NCBI GenBank assembly: GCA_016789745.1
Contig: JAEUQF010000061.1
Span: forward strand, 1-35,840
Direction of reading: 5' to 3'
DNA from: Bryobacterales bacterium
Lineage (GTDB): Bacteria; Acidobacteriota; Terriglobia; Bryobacterales; Bryobacteraceae
Length of the DNA stretch: 35,840 bases
The notes beneath the pieces are model-generated. The model was not told where the DNA came from, searched no databases, and saw only the letters and a list, made by a program, of their open reading frames with translations. The position numbers were made by a program, and so were the translations under genes. The stretch's first letter is position 1, and each line of letters starts with the position of its first letter. Below, one piece after another: positions 16,754-25,410 of the stretch.

Positions 16754-18709
16754 CTATCGTGCGTACTTCTCCACCCAATCCAGATGCCGCTGCATAATGT
16801 CCAGGGCAAACTTCGGCTCATTCGGCCCATGTGGCATCCGCGGATACGCCACCATTCGCGTCGTCACTCCCAGTTGCTTCAACGCATGGTAATACTCATA
16901 CGCCTGCCCGATGGGCACCCGCAGGTCCTGCTCCCCATGCAGGAACAGTGTCGGCGTCTTCACATTGCGCGCATGGTATAGCCCGGACCGCTTCGCATAT
17001 AGCTCAAACTGCTCCCAAGGCGACCCGTCGAAATAGTCGTCCAGCACGCTGGGAATATCGTTGGTACCCCACATGCTCCACACGTTGGTAATCCCCGCCC
17101 CAACAATCGCCGCCTTAAATCGCGGCGTCTGCGAGATCACCCATGACGTCATATACCCGCCATAACTCCAGCCCATCACCGCCATGTGCTCTGGATCGGC
17201 TATGCCCTGCGCGATCACATGGTCCACGCCGGTCATAATGTCGTCATAGTCCCCGCCGCCCCAATCCTTGAAGTTCGCCGCTTTGAAACGCAGCCCGTAC
17301 CCCACCGACCCGCGCGGATTCACACGCAGCACCGCATAGCCCTTCGCCGCGAAGCCCGCCACGGACTGCACCCCTGGCATCCCCACAAACGCCTCGCTGA
17401 AGATGCCCGCCGGTCCGCCGTGAATGAGCAACGCCAGCGGGTAGCGCTTCCCGCTCTCATACCCGTTCGGCAATGTCAGCAGCCCCTCCACCGCCCCGCC
17501 ATCCTTGCTCTTCCAGGTGATCACCTTCGTCTCGCCCACTGCGGGCTTCGGGAACGTGTTCGCCTGGCTCACCTGCGTCCGCTTGCCGGTTTTCAGATTT
17601 ACCAGGTACGCCTCCGGCGGCTCCGCGGCACTGGAATACACCGCACCTGCCCAGGCCCCATCGGCGGAAAAGCGATCTTCTAGCTGCAGCACGCCTTTCT
17701 CCGGCTCATACACTGTCGCGAGCGGGCCGTCCACCGGTAAGCCATACACCGCCGTGCGCGTACGCTTCGCCTCGGTCACCAGCACACGCTTGGAATCCGG
17801 AGACCAGCCCAGCAGGTTCGGCGTCTCGTCCGGTGTCACCGCCAGAGGCCGCTCGGCCTGCGTCGTCAGATCGAGCAGCGTCACACGGTTCCCCGTAATC
17901 CGCGACGCCTTCTCATCGCTCTTCACAAAAGCCAGGTACCGCCCATCCGGCGAGTAGTAGGGCGAGGTCTCGGTGGCTTTTCCCGCCGCCAGAGCCTTCA
18001 CTACCCCGCTCTCCACATCCACTTCCGCCAAGTCCGCCTTCCGCCCGTCGTTGAACTCCGGCGTCGGACGCTGCTCAAAGGCAATGCGGCGGCTGTCCGG
18101 CGACCACCGGAAATCCCCCACGTGCGTCGCGATATTGCCGACCTTCTTCGGCGTGCGCTTCCCGTCGTTGGCAGCCTCCACCGCAACCAGCCACAGCGAC
18201 TGGTTCCGGTTCTTCTCATCAATCACCTTGAGATCGCGCTTTTCCTTGCGAGCCTTCTCCTCGTCCTTATCTTCCTCCGCACCTGTAAACGCGATCCACT
18301 TGCCATCGGGCGACAGTTGGTACGCACCCATCGCGCCTTTCCAATCCGTCAACCTCTCGGCCTCGCCGCCATCCAGCGGCAGCCGGTATACGTTCTTCTT
18401 CCCCTCCCGCGCCGACGAGAAAAACAGCCACTTGCCATCGCCGGAAAACTGCGGACTCTCCGCGCTTTTCTCCCCGCGCGTCAACTGCGTCGCCTTACCG
18501 TGGCGATATAGAAAAATGTGCGTGAGATATTCGCTCTTATCCGCTTCGGTGATCGCCCGCGTCTCGGTCCACACCGCCGCCGCCCCGTCCGGAGACGGCA
18601 CCACGGACCCCACCTTCTTCACACGTAGCGAATGCTCCGGCGTCCACAGCGAGTCTGTTTGCGACCAGCCGAACGTCACCACACAAGCCAACAGGAAAAG
18701 GGAACGCAT
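16754..18709 (-). CDS. S9 family prolyl oligopeptidase / acylaminoacyl-peptidase-like
   Basis: The 651-residue protein has a signal peptide (MRSLFLLACVVTFGWSQTD). A WD40/TolB-like beta-propeller follows, with repeated blades such as QLSPDGKWIAFTG, FRWSPDSRRIAFEQ and YYSPDGRYLAFV. The C-terminal alpha/beta hydrolase domain carries the nucleophile elbow GWSYGGYM, the aspartate in LFLHGEQDLRVP and the histidine in RMPHGPN. It should cleave short peptides in the periplasm. The ATG is preceded by TACAAT at exactly 7 nt with no ribosome site, suggesting a leaderless transcript independent of the cpaE-like gene 37 nt upstream. The 96-nt gap to the PEP-CTERM gene (16658-16753) holds nothing recognisable. 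Confidence 0.93.
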   Translation of the reverse strand: MRSLFLLACVVTFGWSQTDSLWTPEHSLRVKKVGSVVPSPDGAAAVWTETRAITEADKSEYLTHIFLYRHGKATQLTRGEKSAESPQFSGDGKWLFFSSAREGKKNVYRLPLDGGEAERLTDWKGAMGAYQLSPDGKWIAFTGAEEDKDEEKARKEKRDLKVIDEKNRNQSLWLVAVEAANDGKRTPKKVGNIATHVGDFRWSPDSRRIAFEQRPTPEFNDGRKADLAEVDVESGVVKALAAGKATETSPYYSPDGRYLAFVKSDEKASRITGNRVTLLDLTTQAERPLAVTPDETPNLLGWSPDSKRVLVTEAKRTRTAVYGLPVDGPLATVYEPEKGVLQLEDRFSADGAWAGAVYSSAAEPPEAYLVNLKTGKRTQVSQANTFPKPAVGETKVITWKSKDGGAVEGLLTLPNGYESGKRYPLALLIHGGPAGIFSEAFVGMPGVQSVAGFAAKGYAVLRVNPRGSVGYGLRFKAANFKDWGGGDYDDIMTGVDHVIAQGIADPEHMAVMGWSYGGYMTSWVISQTPRFKAAIVGAGITNVWSMWGTNDIPSVLDDYFDGSPWEQFELYAKRSGLYHARNVKTPTLFLHGEQDLRVPIGQAYEYYHALKQLGVTTRMVAYPRMPHGPNEPKFALDIMQRHLDWVEKYAR

Positions 18710-18716
18710 GCGGGCA

Positions 18717-18722
18717 ATTGTA
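18717..18722 (-). promoter_or_regulatory. TACAAT -10 box, leaderless promoter of the S9 peptidase
   Basis: TACAAT, 7 nt spacer, then ATG at 18709, identical in spacing to 11332-11337. It lies 24 nt downstream of the cpaE-like stop codon. Confidence 0.6.
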
Positions 18723-18746
18723 GCCCACGCGTTCCCCCAGCACCTG

Positions 18747-19955
18747 TTAACTTACGCCCTTCTTGGCCGAAAACAAGGATACCGGCGACGGCAGAATCGA
18801 TAGATACTCCGCCAGCCGCTTCTTCGGCTCCGCCGTTGCGGCGTGCTTGATGTCCAGCGAATACTGCGCCAGCTGCGCGAACTGCCGGCCCAGTTCCGAC
18901 CCCGCGTCCACCGCCTTGCCCGCCGTCATCGCCCGGTGCACGCCCTGGTAATCATTGGCAAACGTCATCAGCACCGGCTGCTGCAGCAGATCCTCCACCT
19001 GCGCCGGACTCACCACCGCCCGCTTCTGGCAGCGGTTCAACAGAATCGCCACACGGTCGGCCAAATCCATCAACCGCAGATACTGCAGCTTCTCACGGGC
19101 CAGGTGTAGAGAAGGCACCTCCGGCGTCACCACCAGAAAGATCTTCTTGCTCTCGTGCATCGCCTCCACCGAGAACCGCTCCAGGTTGCCCGACAGATCC
19201 AGGAACACCGCGCGGTAGTTCCGCCGCGCAAAGTCCATAATGTGGCGGATATGCGTGCCTTCCAACCGCTTGTCCGGATTCAGCCGCCCCGAGTGCACCA
19301 CATCCAGGCTCCCAATGGAGGTCACCAATTGCGGCCACATGCTCTCGTCCATCTGCAACGAACGCTCCGCCGCATCGGTCAGGCTGAACGTGTTCTCCAG
19401 TTGCAGCAGAAACCGGATCATCCCGGAGTTCAAGTCCAAATCCAGCAGCAGCGATCGCTGCTCCGGCAATCGGCTCACCGCCATCGCCGTATTCGTCGCA
19501 ATCGTTGTCGCCCCCACCCCCGGCTTCGCCGGCAGGAACGAAAACACCAGGTCGGTGTGCTCCATCTGGATCGGCCGCCGGTCCAGAATCTCCTTCACAC
19601 GGGAGAGCGCATCCCCCATGTTCTTGCGTTCAAACGGAAGCGTAATGAACTCCCGTATCCCGCTCCGCATCACTTCCAGCAGTGTCGCCGGATCTGCCGT
19701 CCGGTTAATCGCCACTATCTGGACACCGGGCAAGTGCGCCTCGGCCGCCGTGACAATCTCCAGCGCGCGGCTCAAATTCTCCACGCTCAGAAACAATACC
19801 TGCGGCGCATTGGCCCGCAAGGTCCGGCTCAATTCATTCGCATTGGGATAGCGCGGAACCGATCGCGTCAATGACACGACCGACATGTCCTGGAGAAGCT
19901 CTTCCAGCTTCTGACAAAGTTCTTCGTCCGGACAGATGATTGCTCCCTTCAGCAT
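18747..19955 (-). CDS. CpaE/TadZ-like pilus assembly ATPase (receiver-like domain plus MinD/ParA-type ATPase)
   Basis: The ATG at 19955 is chosen over GTG 20006 because AAGGAAGG lies just upstream and the domain starts here (MLKGAIICPDEE). Residues 1-125 resemble a response-regulator receiver fold (QVLFLSV, MRSGIREFITLPF). Residues 144-151 give the deviant Walker A KPGVGATT, followed by LLLDLDLNSG, the order of a MinD/ParA-type ATPase. The 402-residue length suits CpaE/TadZ, which localises the Tad/Flp pilus machine at the inner membrane. The partner CpaF-like ATPase is encoded about 5.5 kb upstream on the same strand. No pilin, CpaB/C or TadB/C genes are in the window, so the rest of the system must be elsewhere. 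Confidence 0.82.
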   Translation of the reverse strand: MLKGAIICPDEELCQKLEELLQDMSVVSLTRSVPRYPNANELSRTLRANAPQVLFLSVENLSRALEIVTAAEAHLPGVQIVAINRTADPATLLEVMRSGIREFITLPFERKNMGDALSRVKEILDRRPIQMEHTDLVFSFLPAKPGVGATTIATNTAMAVSRLPEQRSLLLDLDLNSGMIRFLLQLENTFSLTDAAERSLQMDESMWPQLVTSIGSLDVVHSGRLNPDKRLEGTHIRHIMDFARRNYRAVFLDLSGNLERFSVEAMHESKKIFLVVTPEVPSLHLAREKLQYLRLMDLADRVAILLNRCQKRAVVSPAQVEDLLQQPVLMTFANDYQGVHRAMTAGKAVDAGSELGRQFAQLAQYSLDIKHAATAEPKKRLAEYLSILPSPVSLFSAKKGVS

Positions 19956-20079
19956 CACTGCACCTTCCTTACTTCTCCCCCGGTAGGCCCCGAGGCTATC
20001 CAGCACTCGGCCTGATTGGAGGAATTGACTCCTGTTCCCACACTAGAGTAGACAGCAGTCAATACCAATAAGCGTGATA

Positions 20080-20150
20080 CCGAGTTCGCCATGAGAATCG
20101 ACTCGGGAATAGCCTAAGGTCGAGCCACCGTACTGAGGGAAAAACCTTAG
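20080..20150. repeat. Paired inverted repeats at the end of the antiporter-rhodanese gene
   Basis: CCGAGT (20080-20085) pairs with ACTCGG (20101-20106), and CTAAGGT (20114-20120) pairs with ACCTTAG (20144-20150). The second arm contains the minus-strand TAA stop at 20147-20149. They may be a weak terminator or mRNA-end structure; no T-run is present. Confidence 0.35.
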
Positions 20151-21745
20151 TTGCCCGCCCCGCGCCGCTTCTCCACCACTCGTCCCCCCGACACCCACCC
20201 CTCCCATCCCCCGCGCAACGCCCGCGCCCCTTCCCATCCGGCCTGCCTCAATTGCCGCGCCACACGGGCGCTGGTGGCTTCGTTTGGTCAAGCACACAGG
20301 ACGGCCAGCACCGTCCCCTTCCCGATCCCAGCCTGCTCGGCGTCCCGCACCGGATAGTCCGGATGCAACCGCGCCGCCCCGGGAATCTGCTCATCGGAGT
20401 CCTCCCACGTACGCTGCGTCCGCGAATCGGCGATCAAAACCGCCTCGCCCCGCTGTTGCAGCCGGTCCACCTCATCGAGCGTCAGATACTCGGCATCCGG
20501 CAGGCCACCCGTCGGAACCGCCGCACTCGCCACCGGCACCACCGCCGCAGTCCCCTTTTCCTCCCGGATCAGCACCAGCGGCGACAACCCATGCAGCACC
20601 ACCGAACACAACACCACCAGACAACAGATGGTCACCAGCCGCTCTGTGTTCGGCACTCCCGCCAACACCGGCAGCAGCACCAGCAGCAGCGAGCTAAGCC
20701 CCGCCGGACCAAACCATGCAATCAGCGCGCGATCCCGCCACGGCAGCGGCACCGGCAGCAGCGCCGGTAGGAACGCCGCCAAGCGCGACCCGAATACCCC
20801 CACCGTGAACAACACCGTCGATACACTGGCCAACGCCAGTCCCGTCCAGATCAGTGACGTCCCAAACAGCACGAAGGCGAACATCAACGCCATCTCCGCC
20901 GTTGTTTCGCCGTACTCCAGGAAGCAGTCGCACAACTCCACGTCCAGGGCCGCAATCGTCACACCCGCGGCAAACGCCGCTAAAAACCCGCTGCCATGCA
21001 CCGACTCGGCCGCCGCAAATGCCGCGAACGCCACTCCCAGCGAATAGATGGACTCGTAATCGCGCCGTACCCCCGCCTTCTTACGCGCGAACTCCAGCAT
21101 CGCCACCGCCGCCAACCCCACCAATACGCCCGCCAGCGGACTCAGTAGCAGCACCTTCATCGCCAGTTGCCCCCATTCGGCCCCCGTCAACGCACGCCCC
21201 TGCTGCATAATCGCGATACCCACCAACACTACTGGCAGCAGCACCGCGTCGTTCATACCGCCTTCCAATCGCAACGCCTGCTTGACGCGCGCATCCAACC
21301 CCGGCCTCCGCAGAATGCCGCGCAGCATCACCGGATCGGACGAGGCCAGCGCGAAACCCACAACCATCGCCGATGCGACATCCAGCCCCAAAAGCCACCA
21401 AGCCAGCAAAGTACGCAAAGCTGCCGACAGCAGCGTGCCCGGCCCCAGCACCAGCGCCGACAGCCCCTTGTTTCTTCGAACCTCGGTCAGGTTCAGCGAA
21501 ACCGCATCGGTGAACAGCACCAGCACCAGGCTCAGCGTTCCCACCACGCGCAACAGCGGCGAATGCACATCCGCGCTCACCAATCCCAATCCCGCCGGCC
21601 CGATCAGCGCACCCAACCCCAGGAATATGGCCACCTGCGGCAACCCGGTCCGCTCCACCAGCCCCGATAACAGCGCGGAGATCACGATCACCGCGCCAAT
21701 CAGCGCCACCGTCATCAGAAATAGCTCGGTACTAACTTCGGCCAT
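20147..21745 (-). CDS. CPA-type cation/proton antiporter fused to rhodanese; in-frame TGA at catalytic Cys (candidate selenoprotein)
   Basis: Residues 1-400 form a multi-helix CPA1-type antiporter; the ion-binding region reads ALASSDPVMLRGIL then LEGGMNDAV, with the SDP and ND motifs. From residue 420 a rhodanese domain follows (AEYLTLDEVDRL, VLIADSRTQRTW, IPGAARLHP). The frame meets TGA at 20288-20290 after LAVLCA and continues in the same frame as PNEATSARVARQLRQAGWEG, then LRGGWEGW, to TAA at 20147. In this rhodanese subfamily the loop is C-x-C-P-x-E-A-x-S-A, and the TGA replaces the second, catalytic cysteine. If decoded as selenocysteine the protein has 532 residues with Sec486; otherwise it stops at 485 and the domain is dead. 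Start ATG 21745 follows AGGAGG. Confidence 0.75.
20255..20274 (-). promoter_or_regulatory. Candidate bacterial SECIS-like hairpin downstream of the TGA
   Basis: Beginning 14 nt after the TGA, CC-(bulged A)-GCGCC pairs with GGCGC-GG around the 5-nt loop CGUGU. GU in the apical loop, 23-26 nt after UGA, fits the spacing expected for bacterial SelB-binding elements. Short GC hairpins arise easily by chance in this composition, so it is only suggestive. Confidence 0.35.
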
Positions 21746-21857
21746 GGACCTCCTATTCTCGCGCGCCTTTTCTTACCTGCAAAACATCTCGGAATCGATG
21801 AGAGAGAATCCACACCAGCCTGCGCCTGACTTAGTAGATGGCGCATGGTTGTGATAA

Positions 21858-21886
21858 GGGTGGCCGCGATCCAATTCCGGCCGCCC
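21858..21886 (-). terminator. Possible terminator hairpin after the ABC permease gene
   Basis: On the minus strand GGGCGGCCG pairs with CGGCCACCC with one mismatch around an 11-nt loop, 4 nt beyond the permease stop. No proper T-run follows. The rest of the 145-nt gap up to the antiporter start shows no gene and no clear promoter. Confidence 0.35.
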
Positions 21887-21890
21887 TACC

Positions 21891-23489
21891 CTACGACAGA
21901 ATCGGATCGCCACCGCCCGACAGCAGCCCCAAAATTCGCTCGCGACGCGCCAGCGCTTCCCTGCCCACCCACTCCAGCGTCCCCCAATACAAACAGCCGC
22001 CCACCGCCGCCGTCGCCGCTAACACCACATAAAACGGCCACTCGGCCTCCCACGCCCGCTTGGCAAAAAACGCAAACACGAACGGCAGCGCCACCACCGG
22101 GTACAACAGCAACAGCATCGCCTGAAACCGCGACGTCGCGCCTCGCTTCCAGTTCTGGTCCGGATCCACCGGCCGCGCAAACCGCAGCGAACTCCAGTTC
22201 CCCACCCCCATCAAGAACAACAGCAGCACCGCGATCACCAGCACCGTGTCCAACACCATCCGCGGCGTCACTGGCAGCCGGAACACCACACACACCGTCG
22301 TGATGATGACCACCTCCAGCAACACGAAAATCGCCGCACTGGCATTCTTCGCCAGCACCGCCTGCACCGCCGATACCGGGGCCACCCAGTACATCTGCGC
22401 TGCCGTCCGGTCAAAGCCGAACACATTCCAGATGGTCACTTCGCTCAGCAGCATCACCGCATAGCCGCTCACAATCACCAGAAAGTGATCCGCCATCACG
22501 CCCCGCCGCTCGCCAAACGCCATCGGCAGCCAGATCAACAGCCCAAAGGAAAACCCCATCAGAAACACGATCCGAAACCTTGGCGACCGTGCCAGGGACC
22601 GCAATTCCTTCTCCACCATGCACGCCAGCGGATCCCGGAACAGCCGCCCCGGCAGCGCATAGAAATACTCCATCCAGGACGCACCACGCCCGCGCTCCAT
22701 CGGCGTCGCCCGCGCCGCCTCTTCGTCAAATCGCAGTCCGCGCTCGAACATCCAACGCCCGAACGCGAAGGCCCCCGCTGTCCAGCCCAACAGCGCCGCC
22801 ACTGGCAGCCACCCCCAATCCCCCGCCACCAACCGCGCCGTTGCCGACCACGGCCACAAAGGCGACGGCGCCGTCGGCACCCACCCACGCCCATCCTCCG
22901 GCACGCCGTTTCGCAGCACCATCTGCGGCAGCGCCGCCAGCAGCACCAGCAGCAGAATAAAGACTTCCCGAAATCGCCGCCACGCCAGCATCCGGGTAAT
23001 CACATCGCGAATCCCCGCCGACAGAAACAGGTTGAACAGCAGGTACGGCACAAAGGCCACCGTGTGCCACAGCCGCAGGTGCGGATTCGCCGCCACGCCA
23101 ACCGTCGCCCCCAGCAGCATCAGCACCATTTCCACTGCCGTCGTGATCCGCAGCGCCACTTCCATCCCAAACAGGCTCCCGTGCGGCACCGGATACACCC
23201 GGATCTTGCGAAGTTCGATAGAAGCCCCGGTTGATACCATCAGCACCGGAATTACCTGCCAGTACAGAAATGCCATCAGCAGCCCGGGTCCCAGAAAGCG
23301 CAGCACCGACTCACGATCTTCCGCTTCCGACACCAACAGCGCCAACCCCGCCGACCCCAGCACCCACAACCCGTACCACAGCACCGTCACCACACCCGTG
23401 AAGATCATCCCGGCCTTGTCCCGCCGCGGATACAGGTTCAGCAGGCTACGCCACTGGGCCCACAGAATCGCGCCCAGTTGCCCGTTCAT
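21891..23489 (-). CDS. ABC-2-like transporter permease (large, 532 residues)
   Basis: The ATG at 23489 overlaps the ATPase stop as ATGA, so it is preferred to TTG 23495. The product has about a dozen hydrophobic segments spread over the whole length, for example GMIFTGVVTVLWYGLWVLG, VFILLLVLLAALP, RIVFLMGFSFGLLIWLPMAF and VVALPFVFAFFAKR. A hydrophilic stretch near residues 250-300 separates two membrane halves. It is twice the size of a typical ABC-2 permease, so it may supply both membrane halves alone. The substrate is unknown; the partner is the ATPase encoded just upstream. Confidence 0.75.
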   Translation of the reverse strand: MNGQLGAILWAQWRSLLNLYPRRDKAGMIFTGVVTVLWYGLWVLGSAGLALLVSEAEDRESVLRFLGPGLLMAFLYWQVIPVLMVSTGASIELRKIRVYPVPHGSLFGMEVALRITTAVEMVLMLLGATVGVAANPHLRLWHTVAFVPYLLFNLFLSAGIRDVITRMLAWRRFREVFILLLVLLAALPQMVLRNGVPEDGRGWVPTAPSPLWPWSATARLVAGDWGWLPVAALLGWTAGAFAFGRWMFERGLRFDEEAARATPMERGRGASWMEYFYALPGRLFRDPLACMVEKELRSLARSPRFRIVFLMGFSFGLLIWLPMAFGERRGVMADHFLVIVSGYAVMLLSEVTIWNVFGFDRTAAQMYWVAPVSAVQAVLAKNASAAIFVLLEVVIITTVCVVFRLPVTPRMVLDTVLVIAVLLLFLMGVGNWSSLRFARPVDPDQNWKRGATSRFQAMLLLLYPVVALPFVFAFFAKRAWEAEWPFYVVLAATAAVGGCLYWGTLEWVGREALARRERILGLLSGGGDPILS

Positions 23490-24253
23490 AACCAATCCAG
23501 CGATTCGGTCTGCCGCCCGCCGCCCACCACTCGCACAAAGATATCCTCCAGCGTCTCTGATCCGCTGCGCAGGTCCGCCATCTCCGATTCCACCACCAGT
23601 TTGCCCTCATGGATGATGGCCACCCGCTCGCACAGCCGCTCCACCACCTCCAGCACGTGCGATGTCAGAAACACCGTCGCCCCGCGCCGCACCTGCTCCA
23701 GCAGCAGGTCTTTCATGCGCCGCGCCCCCACCGCATCCACGCCCTCAAACGGCTCGTCCATCAGGAACAGATCCGGCCGGTGGATCATGGAGGCCGCCAT
23801 CGCCACCCGCTTCCGCATGCCCTTCGAATACTCGCCGATCATCTTTCGCGCCGCATGGTCCAACTCAAACAGCGACATCAACTCCCGCGCCCGCTCCTGC
23901 GCCGTGCGCCGTTCCAGGCGGTACATGCGTCCCACGAACTCCAGGAACTCCGTGCCCGTCAGATGATCGAACAGCAGCGTTTCATCCGGCACCAGCCCGA
24001 TCCGCGCCTTTACTTCCTGTTCCCCGGCCGGAAGCCGGTGCCCCAGCATTTCGATCTCTCCGGAATTCGGCTCCGCCAGCCCCATCAGCATCTTGATGGT
24101 CGTCGTCTTGCCCGCGCCGTTCGGCCCCAGAAACCCGAAGAAACAGCCGCGCGGCACCGTCAGCGAAAGCCCGTCCACCGCGGCTTTGCTGCCGTAATAC
24201 TTGCGCAGATCGGTCACCCGAATCGCCGCGGCGGCCGCATCCTCCGTCATCAT
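23486..24253 (-). CDS. ABC transporter ATP-binding protein (CcmA/NatA type)
   Basis: The 255-residue protein carries all nucleotide-binding motifs: Walker A GPNGAGKTTTIKMLMG (about residues 42-57), signature EYSKGMRKRVAMAAS, Walker B LFLMDEPFEGVD and the H-loop LTSHVLE. It should power export by the permease encoded next, with a 4-nt ATGA overlap at each end of the gene (hydrolase stop/ATPase start and ATPase stop/permease start). The C-terminus lacks a large accessory domain. It is cytoplasmic and membrane-associated. Confidence 0.93.
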   Translation of the reverse strand: MMTEDAAAAAIRVTDLRKYYGSKAAVDGLSLTVPRGCFFGFLGPNGAGKTTTIKMLMGLAEPNSGEIEMLGHRLPAGEQEVKARIGLVPDETLLFDHLTGTEFLEFVGRMYRLERRTAQERARELMSLFELDHAARKMIGEYSKGMRKRVAMAASMIHRPDLFLMDEPFEGVDAVGARRMKDLLLEQVRRGATVFLTSHVLEVVERLCERVAIIHEGKLVVESEMADLRSGSETLEDIFVRVVGGGRQTESLDWL

Positions 24254-25410
24254 GCACCCAGGTGCTTGGCCAGGAACGGGATCCCCTGCGCGCCGTGCCA
24301 GCTATGCTCGCCTTCGAAGATCTCGTGGCCGGCCTTATCTCCTGCCCCGAACACCTCATACACGCGCTTCACCTTCGCAAAGCTCTCCTTCGCCGCGTTC
24401 ACCGGGAAGATATCGTCCCGCGTGCCCGATTCGGCAAAGAATGGCCTCGGCGCGATCAGGCCCGCCACATCGTACATCTCGCCCCATTGCAGAATGCCCG
24501 GCACGTAGTTGTCGATGCAATGGCTGATGCTGTAGATCGAATCGCGAAACGTACACAGATAGCCGCTCGCAAACGCCGCCTGGATGCGCGTGTCCAGCGC
24601 CGCCGAAAATGCCGTGATGGTGCCGCCGCCGCTGATGCCGGTCACCCCCACCCGTTTGGCATCCAACTCCTTGCGGGTCTCAATCCAATCGATGGTGCGC
24701 ATCACATCCCACACCCGCCAGCCCACCATCGTCTCGCCCAACAACAACGCCGCCCCCGCCGAAGGCTGGCACGACGACCGCCCCAATCCACCCTTGCGGC
24801 TCCGCGCATCGCGCCGGCAGCCGAACGCTAACTGCTCGATCGCCACCGCCGCCATCCCCTTCTCCACCACCTGCAAGGCGAAATCGTGCTGATAGCCGGC
24901 CTTATCCGTACGTTCGCGGCCCTTATCGTCGATACCGACGATATCGTCAACCCCGCGGCCATGGCCCGGGAGGCAAATCACGGCCGGATGCGGCGCCTTG
25001 CCCTGCTTCGGCGTCAACAGATAACCCAACAGGTGCAGTCCCGGCCGCGTCTCAATCACAAACTTCTCGCGCCTATAGCCCGGGAAATCGCGCGTCTCCA
25101 GCGTCACCGGCTTCAGATCGCCGCGCTGCGACGGAAAGCCGCCCACCAACTCCGCCACCTTGCTCCGCAATTTCTTCTGCCATGCCTCGGCAGGCTTCCT
25201 CGCCGTCGCGTTGAAAGTCAGGCGCATCGGCGCCGACTTGTAGCGTTCCTGCCCGTACGCCTCGGTATCGAAGGCCGCCTGCTGCACGCGGCTCTCCAAG
25301 CCATCCAGCGCTCCCGTATAAACACGCGCCGCCACCTGCTGCGCCTGCAGCGCACTCGCTCCCAACGCCGCCAGTGCCGCGGCCTCCCGCCGTGTCAGCT
25401 TCGTACCCAT
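24250..25410 (-). CDS. Alpha/beta hydrolase, acetyl-xylan-esterase / dienelactone-hydrolase-like
   Basis: The 386-residue protein opens with a possible secretion signal (MGTKLTRREAAALAALGASA), with RR near the start. The fold is marked by LLGYLLTPK, HPAVICLPGHGRG as oxyanion region, the nucleophile elbow GISGGG with Ser260, the late motif GTRDDIFPVNAA containing the acid, and GEHSWHG containing the histidine. It resembles large-esterase families such as Abhydrolase_7. The start overlaps the cpaF-like stop by one base (TAATG) and the stop overlaps the ABC ATPase start, so all are translationally coupled. The substrate is unknown. Confidence 0.8.
   Translation of the reverse strand: MGTKLTRREAAALAALGASALQAQQVAARVYTGALDGLESRVQQAAFDTEAYGQERYKSAPMRLTFNATARKPAEAWQKKLRSKVAELVGGFPSQRGDLKPVTLETRDFPGYRREKFVIETRPGLHLLGYLLTPKQGKAPHPAVICLPGHGRGVDDIVGIDDKGRERTDKAGYQHDFALQVVEKGMAAVAIEQLAFGCRRDARSRKGGLGRSSCQPSAGAALLLGETMVGWRVWDVMRTIDWIETRKELDAKRVGVTGISGGGTITAFSAALDTRIQAAFASGYLCTFRDSIYSISHCIDNYVPGILQWGEMYDVAGLIAPRPFFAESGTRDDIFPVNAAKESFAKVKRVYEVFGAGDKAGHEIFEGEHSWHGAQGIPFLAKHLGA

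Noticed and set aside
20043..20297. 84-residue ORF on the minus strand after the antiporter
   Set aside because: Shifted frame of the rhodanese continuation; Gly/Arg-rich with no ribosome site.
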